Assembly (NCBI GenBank): GCA_030637515.1
Contig: DAOWGM010000008.1
Coordinates: forward strand, 1-64,000
Reading direction: 5' to 3'
DNA: 64,000 nucleotides
DNA from: Bacteroidales bacterium
GTDB lineage: Bacteria; Bacteroidota; Bacteroidia; Bacteroidales; UBA12077
Both the position numbers and the translations under genes were made by a program. This document shows, piece after piece, positions 18,677-28,668 of the stretch (positions within the stretch are counted from its first letter, which is position 1; each line of letters begins with the position of its first letter). Below the pieces are notes generated by a model. That model did not search any database. It had not been told where the DNA came from and was given only the letters and a program-made list of their open reading frames with translations.

Positions 18677-20941
18677 TTAAATTCTTATTCCCATTATCAT
18701 CATATCATCAAGCTGCGATTGATCTCCTTGCCAGTCAATGATAGTTTTTTCAATTGTTTTTTGTTGATTATCTAAAGACTTTTCAGAAATATCAACTAAA
18801 AGTTCTTTAAATTGTTTTTGTTTAAACTTCACCCCATCTTCACCACCAAACTGGTCAACATAGCCATCAGAAAAAAGATAAATCATATCTTCTTCTTCCA
18901 GCTTAAATGCATGATTTGAAAAGCCTTTTTCAACTTTAATAGCATGAATTCCTATTGGCATTTTGTCGGCTTTAAGCTCATGAACGACTTTCTTTCGAAC
19001 AATAAAAACAGAATTATAAGCCCCTGAATATTGCATCTCTTTTGTTTTCTTATCAATAATACACAATGCCATATCCATGCCATCCTTAGATCCTCGAAGT
19101 CCATATTCTTGATGTAGCGAATCAATAATGTTTTCGCGAAGTTGATCTAAGATATTTCCTGGAGTCAATTCAACTGATTTATTTACTATTTCATTTAAAA
19201 ACGCTATTCCAAGCATACTCATAAATGCGCCTGGAACACCATGACCCGTACAGTCTGCAACTGTAATAACAATTTTATTGTCTTTTTCAGCCATCCAATA
19301 AAAATCGCCGCTAACAATATTCTTAGGCTTCATAAAAATAAAATGCTCGCCCAGTTTTTTTTCCAAAAATTTCTGCTGGGGAAATAAAGCGGTCTGGATT
19401 CTTTTTGCATACTCAATGCTATCAGTAATAATGGTGTTTTGATGTGAAATCTGATCGCGTTGTTCTATAACAAAATCCCTTTGTGCCTCTATCTCATTTC
19501 GTTGCTCTTCAATCTCATTCTTTTGCTGCGTAAGAATAATATTTGTTTTTTTCTTTCTCTGGTAACTTTTAAAGATTACAATAGCCAAGACAATCATAAA
19601 AAGAAATCCGCCTATAAATACTGATGTGAAAATCTTTTGTTTTTGAAGCTTAGCTTTTTGTACTATATCTTTTTGTTGTTGCTCAAACTCAATAAGACGT
19701 TGTTCTTTATCAAACTCATATTGCAATTCCAGCTCGCTTATTTTCTGATTATCAAGACTATCTTTCAGGCTGGTATATCGTTTAAAATAGATAAGAGCCG
19801 TTTTATGATCTTTTACTTTTTCATTTAATTTTGATAAAGAAAGAAATGCTTCTTTAATGTCTTCTTTCAGGTTGTGATTTTGAGCAAAAATAAGGCTGTT
19901 TTTTAAATAATCTTTTGCTTTCAGTGTTTGACCTTCTTTTAGGTAAATATTTCCTAAATACCTTAAAATCGATGCAGTTTCAGTGTTATCCCTCAAGGAG
20001 TCTTTTAGCTTTTTTGCCTGAATTAAAAAACTTTCTGCTTCTTTGTAATTTTCCTCATCAAAATATATTTTACCTAAGGTGCTATACGAATTCGCAATTC
20101 CAAGTCGGTTATCTGTAATTTTATTTCTTTCAAGAACTTGTTCACTATAATCTGCTGCAAGAATTAAATTCCCCATTTCATAGTAAACACTTCCCAATTC
20201 CTTTAAGCACAAGGTAACTCCAGTGCTAAGTTCTTGTCCATCTTCAATTTTCTGATAAATTTTTAATGATTGATTTACATATTCGATACTTTTTTGATAA
20301 TTCTTCATCATTTTAAACAATCTCGCAATATTTAAGGCCGACCACGCTATTCCTTCGTTATTTTGAAGCCCTTCGTACATACCAAGAGCCTCAAGGTGTT
20401 GATTAATAGCCAATTCGTAATTACCATATAGTCTGTAAACACTTCCCAGATTCGTTAAGGTTCTTGCTATTTCCTGCTGGTTCTGCAAGGCTCTGTTAAT
20501 GGTAATAGCCTGCTCATAGCAATGCAATGATTTTTCAAATTCACCCTTCAATTGATATGTATTACCTATGCGGTTTAGCGAAGATGCTTCTCCTTCAGGA
20601 TTCTCATTCAACGTGCTTAATTCCAGAGAATTATTAAGATAAATTAAGGCGTTTTCAAAATCATTTTGGATATAGTATGCGAAGCCTGTTGAAAATTCTG
20701 CCAAGTATTGCAATTCGTAATTTTCAATTTCTTTACTAATTTTTATTGCTGATAAACCATAAACTACCGATTTTTCAGGATTTCGGTTTCTTATTGACTC
20801 TGACAACTCAATTAATTCATTAATTTTTTGAATAGCTTCACTTTCTGAAGAATATGTAATTAATGTATCTTTCTGATTTCCGTATGCAAAAACATGAAAC
20901 ACAAGAAAAATCAAAAAAACATGAAAAAGTCTTTTTATCAT
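18677..20941 (-). CDS. TPR-containing SpoIIE-type (PP2C) serine phosphatase
   Basis: 754 residues. Signal or anchor (1-21), TPR array (about 40-395), coiled coil, membrane helix (about 438-458), a second coiled coil rich in EIEEQRNEIEAQRD, then a SpoIIE phosphatase domain (about 510-754). Metal ligands include D546 in VSGDFYW and D563 in VADCTGHGVPGAF, with later acidic motifs GMDMAL and FSDGYVDQFGG. All look intact. The enzyme should dephosphorylate a Ser/Thr phosphoprotein, classically an anti-sigma antagonist, in response to a signal read by the TPR part. The front half has the same layout as the sensor kinase at 210-3065. No partner-switch genes are adjacent. Confidence 0.93.
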   Translation of the reverse strand: MIKRLFHVFLIFLVFHVFAYGNQKDTLITYSSESEAIQKINELIELSESIRNRNPEKSVVYGLSAIKISKEIENYELQYLAEFSTGFAYYIQNDFENALIYLNNSLELSTLNENPEGEASSLNRIGNTYQLKGEFEKSLHCYEQAITINRALQNQQEIARTLTNLGSVYRLYGNYELAINQHLEALGMYEGLQNNEGIAWSALNIARLFKMMKNYQKSIEYVNQSLKIYQKIEDGQELSTGVTLCLKELGSVYYEMGNLILAADYSEQVLERNKITDNRLGIANSYSTLGKIYFDEENYKEAESFLIQAKKLKDSLRDNTETASILRYLGNIYLKEGQTLKAKDYLKNSLIFAQNHNLKEDIKEAFLSLSKLNEKVKDHKTALIYFKRYTSLKDSLDNQKISELELQYEFDKEQRLIEFEQQQKDIVQKAKLQKQKIFTSVFIGGFLFMIVLAIVIFKSYQRKKKTNIILTQQKNEIEEQRNEIEAQRDFVIEQRDQISHQNTIITDSIEYAKRIQTALFPQQKFLEKKLGEHFIFMKPKNIVSGDFYWMAEKDNKIVITVADCTGHGVPGAFMSMLGIAFLNEIVNKSVELTPGNILDQLRENIIDSLHQEYGLRGSKDGMDMALCIIDKKTKEMQYSGAYNSVFIVRKKVVHELKADKMPIGIHAIKVEKGFSNHAFKLEEEDMIYLFSDGYVDQFGGEDGVKFKQKQFKELLVDISEKSLDNQQKTIEKTIIDWQGDQSQLDDMMIMGIRI

Positions 20942-21014
20942 TTTATGCAGATTTAATTCAGTATAAAAGTATAATACTTTTGTTTAGATAACAACCTAAC
21001 CTTGCCAAAATAAT

Positions 21015-21047
21015 AATCGTGGCACGACTTATAGCCATGCCACGATT
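21015..21047. terminator. Hairpin between S9 peptidase and SpoIIE-type genes, possible terminator
   Basis: AATCGTGGCA and TGCCACGATT form a perfect 10-bp stem with a 13-base loop. On the minus strand it follows the S9 peptidase gene and is trailed by an ATTATTTT stretch, not a clean T run, so termination is likely but not certain. Confidence 0.5.
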
Positions 21048-21117
21048 AAATGCTAAACTTTATTTTTCCTCAGACAGGAATTACTACAGCCCTTTCAATA
21101 TTAAAATTTGTTATTAT

Positions 21118-23037
21118 TTATTTTTCTTCAGATTCATTTTGTAAATGTTTTGCCAAAAATGATTCCATGGCACGATAGAAATCAAATCTATTTTCTTCAT
21201 TGCGAAAACCATGACCCTCATTATCTTTCACCATATATTCAACATCAATACCACGAGCTTTCATTGCTTCAACAATTTGATCTGATTCTGCTTTTTTTAC
21301 CCGGGGATCATTTGCTCCTTGAGCAACAAACAAAGCTGCTTTTATTTTGTCAACATGAAATACCGGAGAAGCAGCTACGAGCAATAAACTATCTTTCTGA
21401 GGGTCACCTACCAACTCATACCACATTTGGCGATATGGCTCCCAATAAGGAGGTATTGTCTCTAAAAATGTAAACAGATTGCTAATTCCTACATAATCTA
21501 CTCCGCATTTGTAAAGATCAGGAGTAAATGCTAAACCAGCTAAAGTAGCATAACCGCCATAACTACCGCCATAAATGGCTACTCTATTTTTATCTGCAAT
21601 GCCATTACTTATTACCCATTTAACTCCATCAGTAATATCATCTTGCATTGCAAGACCCCATTGTTTGATAGATGAGTTCCAGAATTCCTTTCCATAACCA
21701 GTAGAACCCCGGAAATTCATTTGTAATACTGCATAACCTCTATTAGCCAAAAATTGAACCGCTGGATTAAAACCCCATCTATCGCGTGCCCATGGACCTC
21801 CGTGAGGATTAACAACTAAAGGCAGATTTTTTGCTTTCACCCCAACCGGTAACGTAAGATAACCATGAATAGTCTTTCCGTCACGAGCAATATATTTAAT
21901 AGGTTTCATTTTAGCCATATGTGCTTCATTTAACCAAGGACTCACATCGGCAAGATGATTTAACCCATCTGTTGTTTTATCATATAGATAATAGGCTCCC
22001 AGGGAACGATCGCTATATGTTCGAATTAGAAACTTATCCTCATCAAGATTGGTACTTACAAAATAAATTTCATATTCAGGTAATTCGCTCTGAACTCGTT
22101 TATACATTTTCTCAGATTCAGTATCAAAGAATTTATATCCTAATTTATCAGTCGTGAATCTGGCTGCTGTAATAACTTTTCGTTTCCGTGAATAGCTGAG
22201 TCTTCCCACATCAACTTCCGGATGACTAAACAATTTTTCGGTTTCTTTACCGATAGATGGATCGAATATCACGATTTCCGTTTTGTCACGGCCAAGGTCT
22301 GAGGAAATATATAATTTTTTATTATCAAAGGTAAAGAAATGTGGAGCTATTGTTTCTTTAAAACTAACCGTCAGCACTTCCCTAAAATCTTCTTCCTCGT
22401 TGTCCCTGAACAATAATGAAGTATTGATCATATCAGTTACTGCTATAGCAACTCGTAACTTACCATCATGATCAGTTAGCCACCCTGAAATATTTCCCGG
22501 ATTTTCATAGAGCATTTTCATCTCACCCGAGTTAATATCAAGACGATAAGGATCAAAAACTTGTGGATTTCGTTTATTCATACCAATAATAATATATTCT
22601 GGTATATCCGGCAAATCGTCAATAATCCCAGTTCTTACATTCTCAAAATCTGTTAAACAAAAGGAATTACTTCCGTCAATATTTACACCATATAATTTAA
22701 AATCTTCATCCCCGCCATCATCCTTTAAGAAAAGTAGTCGTTCGTTATTTGCCCAAAAATAACCCGCAACATTGCGATCAGTCTCAAAGGTCACTTGTAC
22801 CTCCTTTTCAGAACCAATCTCCTGAACGAAGATATTCATTCGGTTTTCGTAAGATGCCTTAAACGAATAGTACGTACCATCCGGAGAAATCTGGAAACTT
22901 GTTTTCTCCGCATTTTTAAAGAAGTCTTCCAAAGGAATAATTGGTGCAGAAGAATCAGCTTTTTTGCCTGTTGAACACGCAACCATTAGCATTAAAGCTA
23001 ACATTAATAGGCTTAATAATACACGTTTGTTTCTCAT
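21118..23037 (-). CDS. S9 family prolyl oligopeptidase-like lipoprotein
   Basis: 639 residues. The signal peptide ends in a lipobox (MVAC, lipidated C21), so the enzyme is anchored to a membrane outside the cytoplasm. Residues 40-375 form the beta-propeller that gates access. The C-terminal alpha/beta hydrolase domain carries the catalytic triad S492 (GGSYGGY), D577 (GANDPRV) and H609 (EGHGF), plus the oxyanion motif NPHGGPW. It is expected to cleave short peptides, perhaps dipeptides, in the periplasm as part of peptide scavenging. Its 5' region is long (about 170 bp to the nearest promoter-like element, CAAAAATA at 23208-23215 read in reverse). Confidence 0.93.
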   Translation of the reverse strand: MRNKRVLLSLLMLALMLMVACSTGKKADSSAPIIPLEDFFKNAEKTSFQISPDGTYYSFKASYENRMNIFVQEIGSEKEVQVTFETDRNVAGYFWANNERLLFLKDDGGDEDFKLYGVNIDGSNSFCLTDFENVRTGIIDDLPDIPEYIIIGMNKRNPQVFDPYRLDINSGEMKMLYENPGNISGWLTDHDGKLRVAIAVTDMINTSLLFRDNEEEDFREVLTVSFKETIAPHFFTFDNKKLYISSDLGRDKTEIVIFDPSIGKETEKLFSHPEVDVGRLSYSRKRKVITAARFTTDKLGYKFFDTESEKMYKRVQSELPEYEIYFVSTNLDEDKFLIRTYSDRSLGAYYLYDKTTDGLNHLADVSPWLNEAHMAKMKPIKYIARDGKTIHGYLTLPVGVKAKNLPLVVNPHGGPWARDRWGFNPAVQFLANRGYAVLQMNFRGSTGYGKEFWNSSIKQWGLAMQDDITDGVKWVISNGIADKNRVAIYGGSYGGYATLAGLAFTPDLYKCGVDYVGISNLFTFLETIPPYWEPYRQMWYELVGDPQKDSLLLVAASPVFHVDKIKAALFVAQGANDPRVKKAESDQIVEAMKARGIDVEYMVKDNEGHGFRNEENRFDFYRAMESFLAKHLQNESEEK

Positions 23038-23265
23038 AACTTTTTTGTATTAGTATTTATAAAGCATTTATCGTCATCAAGTTACGAAGAATAAATCGCT
23101 AATACAAAAGGCTTGAAATTAAGGCGTTAGTAACTGGATCAAAAAAGCAGAAGACACTCCTTTCACTTTATGCAGTTCCTATAAGTAAAACAATATAAAG
23201 AGGGATGCAAAAATATTCTCTTGGTATTTTATAAATCCTCAGCGAATTGTATACTAAATTATAAT

Positions 23266-24612
23266 TTACATATCAATCCACGAAGGAAGTTTTCCGGATT
23301 TTGGTTTTCTGGCATAGAACAAATCATCCATATAAAGAGCAAACCGTCTGAAAATGTATGAATTATTAATTCCCCAACGAATAAAATTATGCATAAAATT
23401 ATTAGGATGTGAATATGGACAAACAGCCATGCAACGACCACAATCAGTTCCTGTTGTGCACCAATAGGTAAAACAACTCTCAGAGTTAATCTTCCATCGA
23501 AGTACACCATCTACATTCTCTCTATCATCAAAAGAAATTGATCGTGAAGGACAAATATCTGCGCATTTTTTGCAAATCCCACAAAAATCTATTGCTGAAG
23601 AGAAGTTTCTTGATTTACTTACCTCCATAGGAATGTCGGTAGTTACAACTGCTATTCGAACTCTTGGGCCCAACTTGGGAATCATTAATAATCCCATTCT
23701 TCCTATTTCTCCTAAACCGGCATCACGTGCTACCAAAGGACAAATAAGCTCGTAATTTCCATCAATATGTGCTCGTGCTGAATATCCAAGATTTCTGATA
23801 AAATAAGCAACTTGTAATGCAATTGTGCCAGCATTTAAATATTGCTGTGTCGACTCCATAACAACAGGTCCTTTGGGTGCGGTTTGAATCATTTCATGAT
23901 CCATTTCAATAGTTATAGCAATTGCGTATTTGTGCTTGTTTTTTATTTCTTTAGCATATAAATCACCCCGTCCCTTATGCGAATATAAATGATAGTCTTT
24001 TAATTCAGTAATACCAACAGAATGTGCTCCCAGCTTTGTGCTCCATGTTTCTATATAATTGCTTATTCCAGAAGCTTCAACAATAATTTTCTGCTCATTT
24101 ACTGTACCATCAACAATGGGTTTTAAAGCTTCAATTACCTCTAAATTTGCATGCGCTGATGCAAATGATAAATGATGATACATTGTAGATTCTGAAGACA
24201 ATAAGCCGGGCTTTTCTCTGAATTTATCGTCTAAATCCTTTTTTGCAGGATTATTTGAATAATATGATTTGAAATTCTCAGTTTCGGGTTTCAATTCGTT
24301 TCGCGAAAACATAACATCACGCTCGTCATGCTTTTGTGCAGGTATTTGAAAACCACCTTTTACTTTAGGTCTTATTGGTAAAAACAATATGAATGCTGAC
24401 AAAACGAGAAAGGCAAGAAGAATATTCGAAATAATCTCTTTAAGCTGGAAATCATATAAGTAAATAAATATAAAGGGAATAAATAATATTACCGAAAGTA
24501 AAAATGAAACTCTGGCAGCTCGATATTCTTTTTCGAATATCGAAACAAAACTTACATAAAATAAAACTCCGGAAATTAGGATTCCTATTAACAATAAAAT
24601 TAAACTGATCAT
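23266..24612 (-). CDS. Membrane-anchored reductive-dehalogenase-like Fe-S protein
   Basis: 448 residues. Three N-terminal membrane helices (about 1-24, 34-52 and 61-80) are followed by a reductive-dehalogenase-like domain with PLVARDAGLGEIGRMGLLMIPKLGPRVRI, the signature shared by RdhA and the tRNA enzyme QueG. Cys344, 347, 350 and 354 form one 4Fe-4S motif (CGICKKCADICP). Cys391, 394 and 398 with C380 or C385 form the second. It lacks a Tat signal, and no RdhB anchor gene is next to it; the fused helices could replace both. The family uses a corrinoid in known members. The substrate here is unknown and need not be a halogenated compound. Strongly supported as a domain, weak as a function. 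Confidence 0.82.
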   Translation of the reverse strand: MISLILLLIGILISGVLFYVSFVSIFEKEYRAARVSFLLSVILFIPFIFIYLYDFQLKEIISNILLAFLVLSAFILFLPIRPKVKGGFQIPAQKHDERDVMFSRNELKPETENFKSYYSNNPAKKDLDDKFREKPGLLSSESTMYHHLSFASAHANLEVIEALKPIVDGTVNEQKIIVEASGISNYIETWSTKLGAHSVGITELKDYHLYSHKGRGDLYAKEIKNKHKYAIAITIEMDHEMIQTAPKGPVVMESTQQYLNAGTIALQVAYFIRNLGYSARAHIDGNYELICPLVARDAGLGEIGRMGLLMIPKLGPRVRIAVVTTDIPMEVSKSRNFSSAIDFCGICKKCADICPSRSISFDDRENVDGVLRWKINSESCFTYWCTTGTDCGRCMAVCPYSHPNNFMHNFIRWGINNSYIFRRFALYMDDLFYARKPKSGKLPSWIDM

Positions 24613-24665
24613 GAAGTGTTGTTTAAAAACAAATATATGATTGAAAAAACAACAAAGAGTTTAAT

Positions 24666-26102
24666 CTATGTAATTTCTTCTTTTTGTACATGATAAATTT
24701 CCAAGGCAACCAAAACAGCCATAAATCCCCAAACAGGAATTGATGCTTTATCTGTATCCAGAAAATTATTTAAGAATCCATGAGTAAAATACGTTGCTAA
24801 TCCAAGAATAATAAATAAAGTAAGGTTTTGTATTTGTTTGGATTTTGCTTTATGAAATACTCTGTAACCTGTTCTAAAAGCCATGAAAACAACAAGTATA
24901 AACGAAATCATACCAAAAAAACCTGACTCAGACAGTGGTCCTAAATATTCACTATGCGCATTTCCTAAATCACCAAAATTTGTGCTTATAATTGTTCTGT
25001 CGTAAGAAAATTGAAAAGGAGCATATTGAAATACATATGTTCCGGGTCCCCAGCCAAATATTGGTTTTTCTTTGAACATTCTGTATGCACACTTCCATCG
25101 GTTTATTCGTTCAGTATTGGAGGCATCAGAAGTGATATTTGCCATTGATTCAATATGCTCAGAAAACTTTCCTGAAGATTCTGATTCATTTTTTTCGAGA
25201 TTGTAAATTATTTTATTCTGTACAACAAAAAACAACGCAATTAAAGCAATTCCCGCAATAAGCACATACCTGATTTTTATTCTAAATTTGATTAAAATCC
25301 ATAAACCAACTCCGGCAAAAAAACTTAGCCAGGCAGCACGTGTATACGATAAAACAATTGCTACACAAAAAATCAGAAAAACACTAATTGATAAATATTT
25401 TAAAAGAACATTCTTTTTGTTTTTTATTATGAAATAAATCAAAGGGAAAAAAAACATTACAAGCATTGCTCCATAAGAAGTATGATCATTAAAGAAAGGT
25501 GTTACAACCCAATTTGAGGCATTCTGATTATCAAGCCCATAGCCGGACAGTCGAATGTTTGTATATATTATTACTATAACTAACGAGATGATATACAACC
25601 AGACAAATCTTTCAACATTCTTGATATTACTGAAGATGTGCGTTGCTAAAAAATAAGCACCAACAACAAACCAAAGTCTCGAAAGAAAAAATTTAAATGA
25701 AACTCCTGGCATTGTACTGGTTATGCTGGTAATAAAAATCCAGAGAAGATTTATGAATATTGCAATAGAAACAGGATGTAAAAGGATTTTTTTATTAAAC
25801 TTTCCATCGAGAAGCAATTTGAAAATAAACAAAACCAAAATACCTGCAAGTAAAGGTTCTGTAGGTAATGACAGGTTTACCGGTATTCCAGGAATAAATT
25901 CATCTAATCGAACAGAAAGCGGAGTGAAAAATACGGCAAGCAAAAATATCTTGTCGATAGAAACAATAGCTGTAAATAAAAATAAAATCAGAACCGGCAA
26001 AAATGCGATATAATAAAAATCATATGCTATAAATACCAGGTTTAAAGCAATAAATAAAAAAGAAATAAGAAAAAAAACTGCTTTATTTTTATCCTTTAAC
26101 AA
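24666..26102 (-). CDS. O-antigen ligase/polymerase family membrane protein
   Basis: 478 residues with about 11 predicted membrane helices. The long periplasmic loop contains NTERINRWKCAYRMFKEKP, then IFGWGPGTYVFQY and NAHSEYLGPLSESG, which is the Wzy/WaaL (PF04932) signature. These proteins polymerise or ligate surface polysaccharide at the periplasmic face. It lies 7 bp from a Wzz-like gene, which supports a role in polysaccharide chain assembly. No glycosyltransferase or flippase genes are adjacent, so whether it is ligase or polymerase is open. Confidence 0.88.
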   Translation of the reverse strand: MLKDKNKAVFFLISFLFIALNLVFIAYDFYYIAFLPVLILFLFTAIVSIDKIFLLAVFFTPLSVRLDEFIPGIPVNLSLPTEPLLAGILVLFIFKLLLDGKFNKKILLHPVSIAIFINLLWIFITSITSTMPGVSFKFFLSRLWFVVGAYFLATHIFSNIKNVERFVWLYIISLVIVIIYTNIRLSGYGLDNQNASNWVVTPFFNDHTSYGAMLVMFFFPLIYFIIKNKKNVLLKYLSISVFLIFCVAIVLSYTRAAWLSFFAGVGLWILIKFRIKIRYVLIAGIALIALFFVVQNKIIYNLEKNESESSGKFSEHIESMANITSDASNTERINRWKCAYRMFKEKPIFGWGPGTYVFQYAPFQFSYDRTIISTNFGDLGNAHSEYLGPLSESGFFGMISFILVVFMAFRTGYRVFHKAKSKQIQNLTLFIILGLATYFTHGFLNNFLDTDKASIPVWGFMAVLVALEIYHVQKEEIT

Positions 26103-26109
26103 TGTCTGA

Positions 26110-27006
26110 TTATTTAGTTTTTAAAAGGTCTTTATATCTTTCTATAAAAAGCATCATTAAAACAGCAAAAATGAAGGCGGAAAAGGTTGAAACAACACAT
26201 ATCAGCCAACGTACAGGATAGGATTTTTTTTCTGCAACATATCCTTTTGTAACCAAAAACTTTCGAGGTAAATTCTGATTTGCATTTACTCTTGCTTCAG
26301 TCAGTTTTGATTTAATATCGCTAAACCGTTTATTTTCATTTATAAGTTGTTCAGATAAAGAAATATATTTTGGATCTGATGATTTTCCTTCAAATACAGT
26401 TAAATCATTTTCAAGATCATGAATTTCAGCCTCCAATAAATTGTATTCATTCTCAACAACTTTAAATATTTCTACCGCAACTTCATTTTGCATTCGGTTT
26501 AAAACAGAATCGAGCAAAGAAGCTATTTCATTAGCAATATTTGCCGCCATAACTGGATCAGTATCCATTACATTAATTTCTACTGCCTGATATTCTGTTC
26601 TTTTAAACTTTATATTATCGGTAAATTCTTCGTGAAGCTTTGTCATAGGATAATCACCGTCAGAATCAATCTTATAATGATTAAAAAGATCGTATTTTTC
26701 GATGATTTTAAATCGAATGTCTTCAGAATATAGGGTTTGTATAAGTTGCTCTGTAGCTTCTTCGTCGCCAAAGTTCAAAATATGATCATCAGGATCCAGT
26801 AATTCTGAAGTTGTAAGCGCATGTGAAATTGCTACTTGAGTTTTGGGATATAAAATTACAGATGATTTAAATTTTGGAGTAATTGTATAAGAAACAATAA
26901 TAGCTGCAATAGCTGCAATCAACGTAACAATAATTATTGGCCACTTATGTTTAAACATAAATCGCACAATATCAGTTGATTCATAATTATAAGGCTGTTC
27001 CTGCAT
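26110..27006 (-). CDS. Wzz-type polysaccharide chain-length regulator
   Basis: 298 residues: a short cytoplasmic start, membrane helix (about 18-38), a periplasmic coiled-coil domain, and a second helix (about 268-290) preceded by a Pro-containing segment AEKKSYPVRW. This is the Wzz/chain-length-determinant topology. The protein would form a ring in the inner membrane controlling polymer length made by the Wzy-like neighbour at 24666. No tyrosine-kinase domain is fused. Confidence 0.87.
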   Translation of the reverse strand: MQEQPYNYESTDIVRFMFKHKWPIIIVTLIAAIAAIIVSYTITPKFKSSVILYPKTQVAISHALTTSELLDPDDHILNFGDEEATEQLIQTLYSEDIRFKIIEKYDLFNHYKIDSDGDYPMTKLHEEFTDNIKFKRTEYQAVEINVMDTDPVMAANIANEIASLLDSVLNRMQNEVAVEIFKVVENEYNLLEAEIHDLENDLTVFEGKSSDPKYISLSEQLINENKRFSDIKSKLTEARVNANQNLPRKFLVTKGYVAEKKSYPVRWLICVVSTFSAFIFAVLMMLFIERYKDLLKTK

Positions 27007-27042
27007 GATGAAATATTTAAATTATTTTGTATTCAAAATCTC

Positions 27043-28548
27043 TTAAATTGCTCTTATTAAAAAGTAATTTTTCTTTCCTTTTTGCACTAATAGGTATTTA
27101 TCATTCAATAAACGATCAGAATTAACGGTTATTTCTTCGCCTGCAACTTTTTCTTTATTAAGGCTTACACCACCACCTTTAATTGTTCTTCTCAAATCTC
27201 CTTTTGAAGGAAATACCTGAGTTTCTTCGGCTAACAAGTTTAAAATATTTAATCCAGTATCTAATTTAGATTTTTCAACATCAAACATAGGAACACCATC
27301 AAATACCGAAAGAAATGTTTTTTCATCAATTGTTTTTAACTCTTCGGTTGTTGATTTGCCGAATAATATTTTTGATGCTGAAACGGCAGTATTGTAATCT
27401 GCTTCGGAATGAACCATTACAGTCATTTCTTTTGCAAGTCTCTGTTGTAAAACTCTACGGTGAGGTTCCGCGCGATGTTCTTCTATCAAAGCATCAATTT
27501 CTTCTTTTGAAAGCATGGTAAATATTTTGATATACTTTTCAGCATCTTCATCAGAAACATTTAACCAAAACTGATAAAACTTATATGGAGTTGTTAATTC
27601 CGGATCGAGCCAAACATTGCCTTCTTCGGTTTTACCAAATTTATTACCATCCGCTTTTGTGATTAAAGGACAGGTAAGAGCAAATGCTTCACCTCCTGTT
27701 TTTCTCCTAATTAGCTCAGTTCCTGTAGTAATATTTCCCCACTGATCTGATCCACCCATTTGTAGTTTGCAATTTTTAGCTTTGTACAAATGATAAAAAT
27801 CTGTTCCCTGAACCAGCTGATATGAAAACTCTGTAAACGACATTCCTGTTTTAGATTCTTCACCAATTCGCTTCTTTACAGAATCTTTTGCCATCATGTA
27901 ATTTACGGTAATGTGCTTACCAATATCACGAATAAATTCCAAGAATGAATATTCTTTCATCCAATCGTAATTGTTAACAATTTCTGCAGTATTATCTTTT
28001 TCTTTAAGAAGCATATTTACTAAAAATTTATCAAAGTTAAGCTCTGATTCTTTCAATAAATTGATACTATTACTCATACGATCCTTAAAGCTGGGTCTAT
28101 TTTTATTTTTATTTATATAATTAACAGCAATTTTCGCCTTTGTAATTTGCTCTTTCTTGCTCTTATCTTTTACTTCTTTTCTTGCAGTCTCTAGTTGTTC
28201 TTTAATAGAATCAAAAACTGAGAAATCAAGCAACTTTTCCAATTGTTTTTTCAAACAATCCTGATTATAATGCAATGTTTCTTCGTCAAGTAAATTTCTT
28301 TCCTGAGATTTTCCCGACGGATCACCAATCATACCTGTTGCACCGCCAACTAAAACCAAAGGTTTATGTCCTGCAGTCTGAAAATGTTTTAACATCATTA
28401 CACTAACTAAATGACCTATGTGCAATGAGTTAGCAGTAGGATCAATTCCTACGTAAGCTGATGTCATTTCCTTTTTTAATTGCTCTTCTGTTCCTGGCAT
28501 GATATCGTGCAACATGCCTCTCCATTTTAATTCCTCAACGAAGTTCAT
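27043..28548 (-). CDS. tyrS: Tyrosyl-tRNA synthetase with a large internal insertion
   Basis: 501 residues from the ATG at 28548. An upstream in-frame start at 28602 would add 18 residues translated from a repeat element, so I reject it. Class I motifs are present: HIGH at 43-46 and the KMSKS equivalent KFGKT at 303-307, with GGSDQWGNI for tyrosine/adenylate binding and a C-terminal S4-like domain. Usual length is about 420-430. The excess is a Lys/Glu-rich block at about residues 111-184 (27997-28218) between KLLDFS and [11 protein letters not shown], where relatives have only a few residues. The frame stays open, so the enzyme is probably functional. It charges tRNA-Tyr in the cytoplasm. 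Confidence 0.95.
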   Translation of the reverse strand: MNFVEELKWRGMLHDIMPGTEEQLKKEMTSAYVGIDPTANSLHIGHLVSVMMLKHFQTAGHKPLVLVGGATGMIGDPSGKSQERNLLDEETLHYNQDCLKKQLEKLLDFSVFDSIKEQLETARKEVKDKSKKEQITKAKIAVNYINKNKNRPSFKDRMSNSINLLKESELNFDKFLVNMLLKEKDNTAEIVNNYDWMKEYSFLEFIRDIGKHITVNYMMAKDSVKKRIGEESKTGMSFTEFSYQLVQGTDFYHLYKAKNCKLQMGGSDQWGNITTGTELIRRKTGGEAFALTCPLITKADGNKFGKTEEGNVWLDPELTTPYKFYQFWLNVSDEDAEKYIKIFTMLSKEEIDALIEEHRAEPHRRVLQQRLAKEMTVMVHSEADYNTAVSASKILFGKSTTEELKTIDEKTFLSVFDGVPMFDVEKSKLDTGLNILNLLAEETQVFPSKGDLRRTIKGGGVSLNKEKVAGEEITVNSDRLLNDKYLLVQKGKKNYFLIRAI

Positions 28549-28580
28549 TTTATCAATTCCTATTTTAATTTTAAAAACAT

Positions 28581-28648
28581 CATACTTCGATAAGCTCAGC
28601 ATGACATTTCATTACTATATTTTGTCATACTGAGCGTGTCGAAGTGTG
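28581..28648. repeat. Inverted-repeat element without a gene
   Basis: A 26-bp arm at 28581-28606 is the reverse complement of 28623-28648 at 22 of 26 positions, separated by 16 bp. The core TGTCATNCTGAGC and TCGAAGT is a common dispersed palindromic repeat of Bacteroidota and other bacteria. It fills the gap between the PLP-enzyme gene (ends 28669) and the tyrS start (28548), and in RNA would form a long hairpin in the tyrS leader. Confidence 0.85.
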
Positions 28649-28668
28649 ACCTTGCAAATATTTATTCT

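Noticed and set aside
23266-24612. True respiratory reductive dehalogenase
   Set aside because: No Tat signal and no RdhB; sequence supports only a dehalogenase-like domain.
28549-28602. N-terminal extension of tyrS
   Set aside because: The 18 extra codons are translated from a dispersed palindromic repeat; the ATG at 28548 starts the conserved protein.
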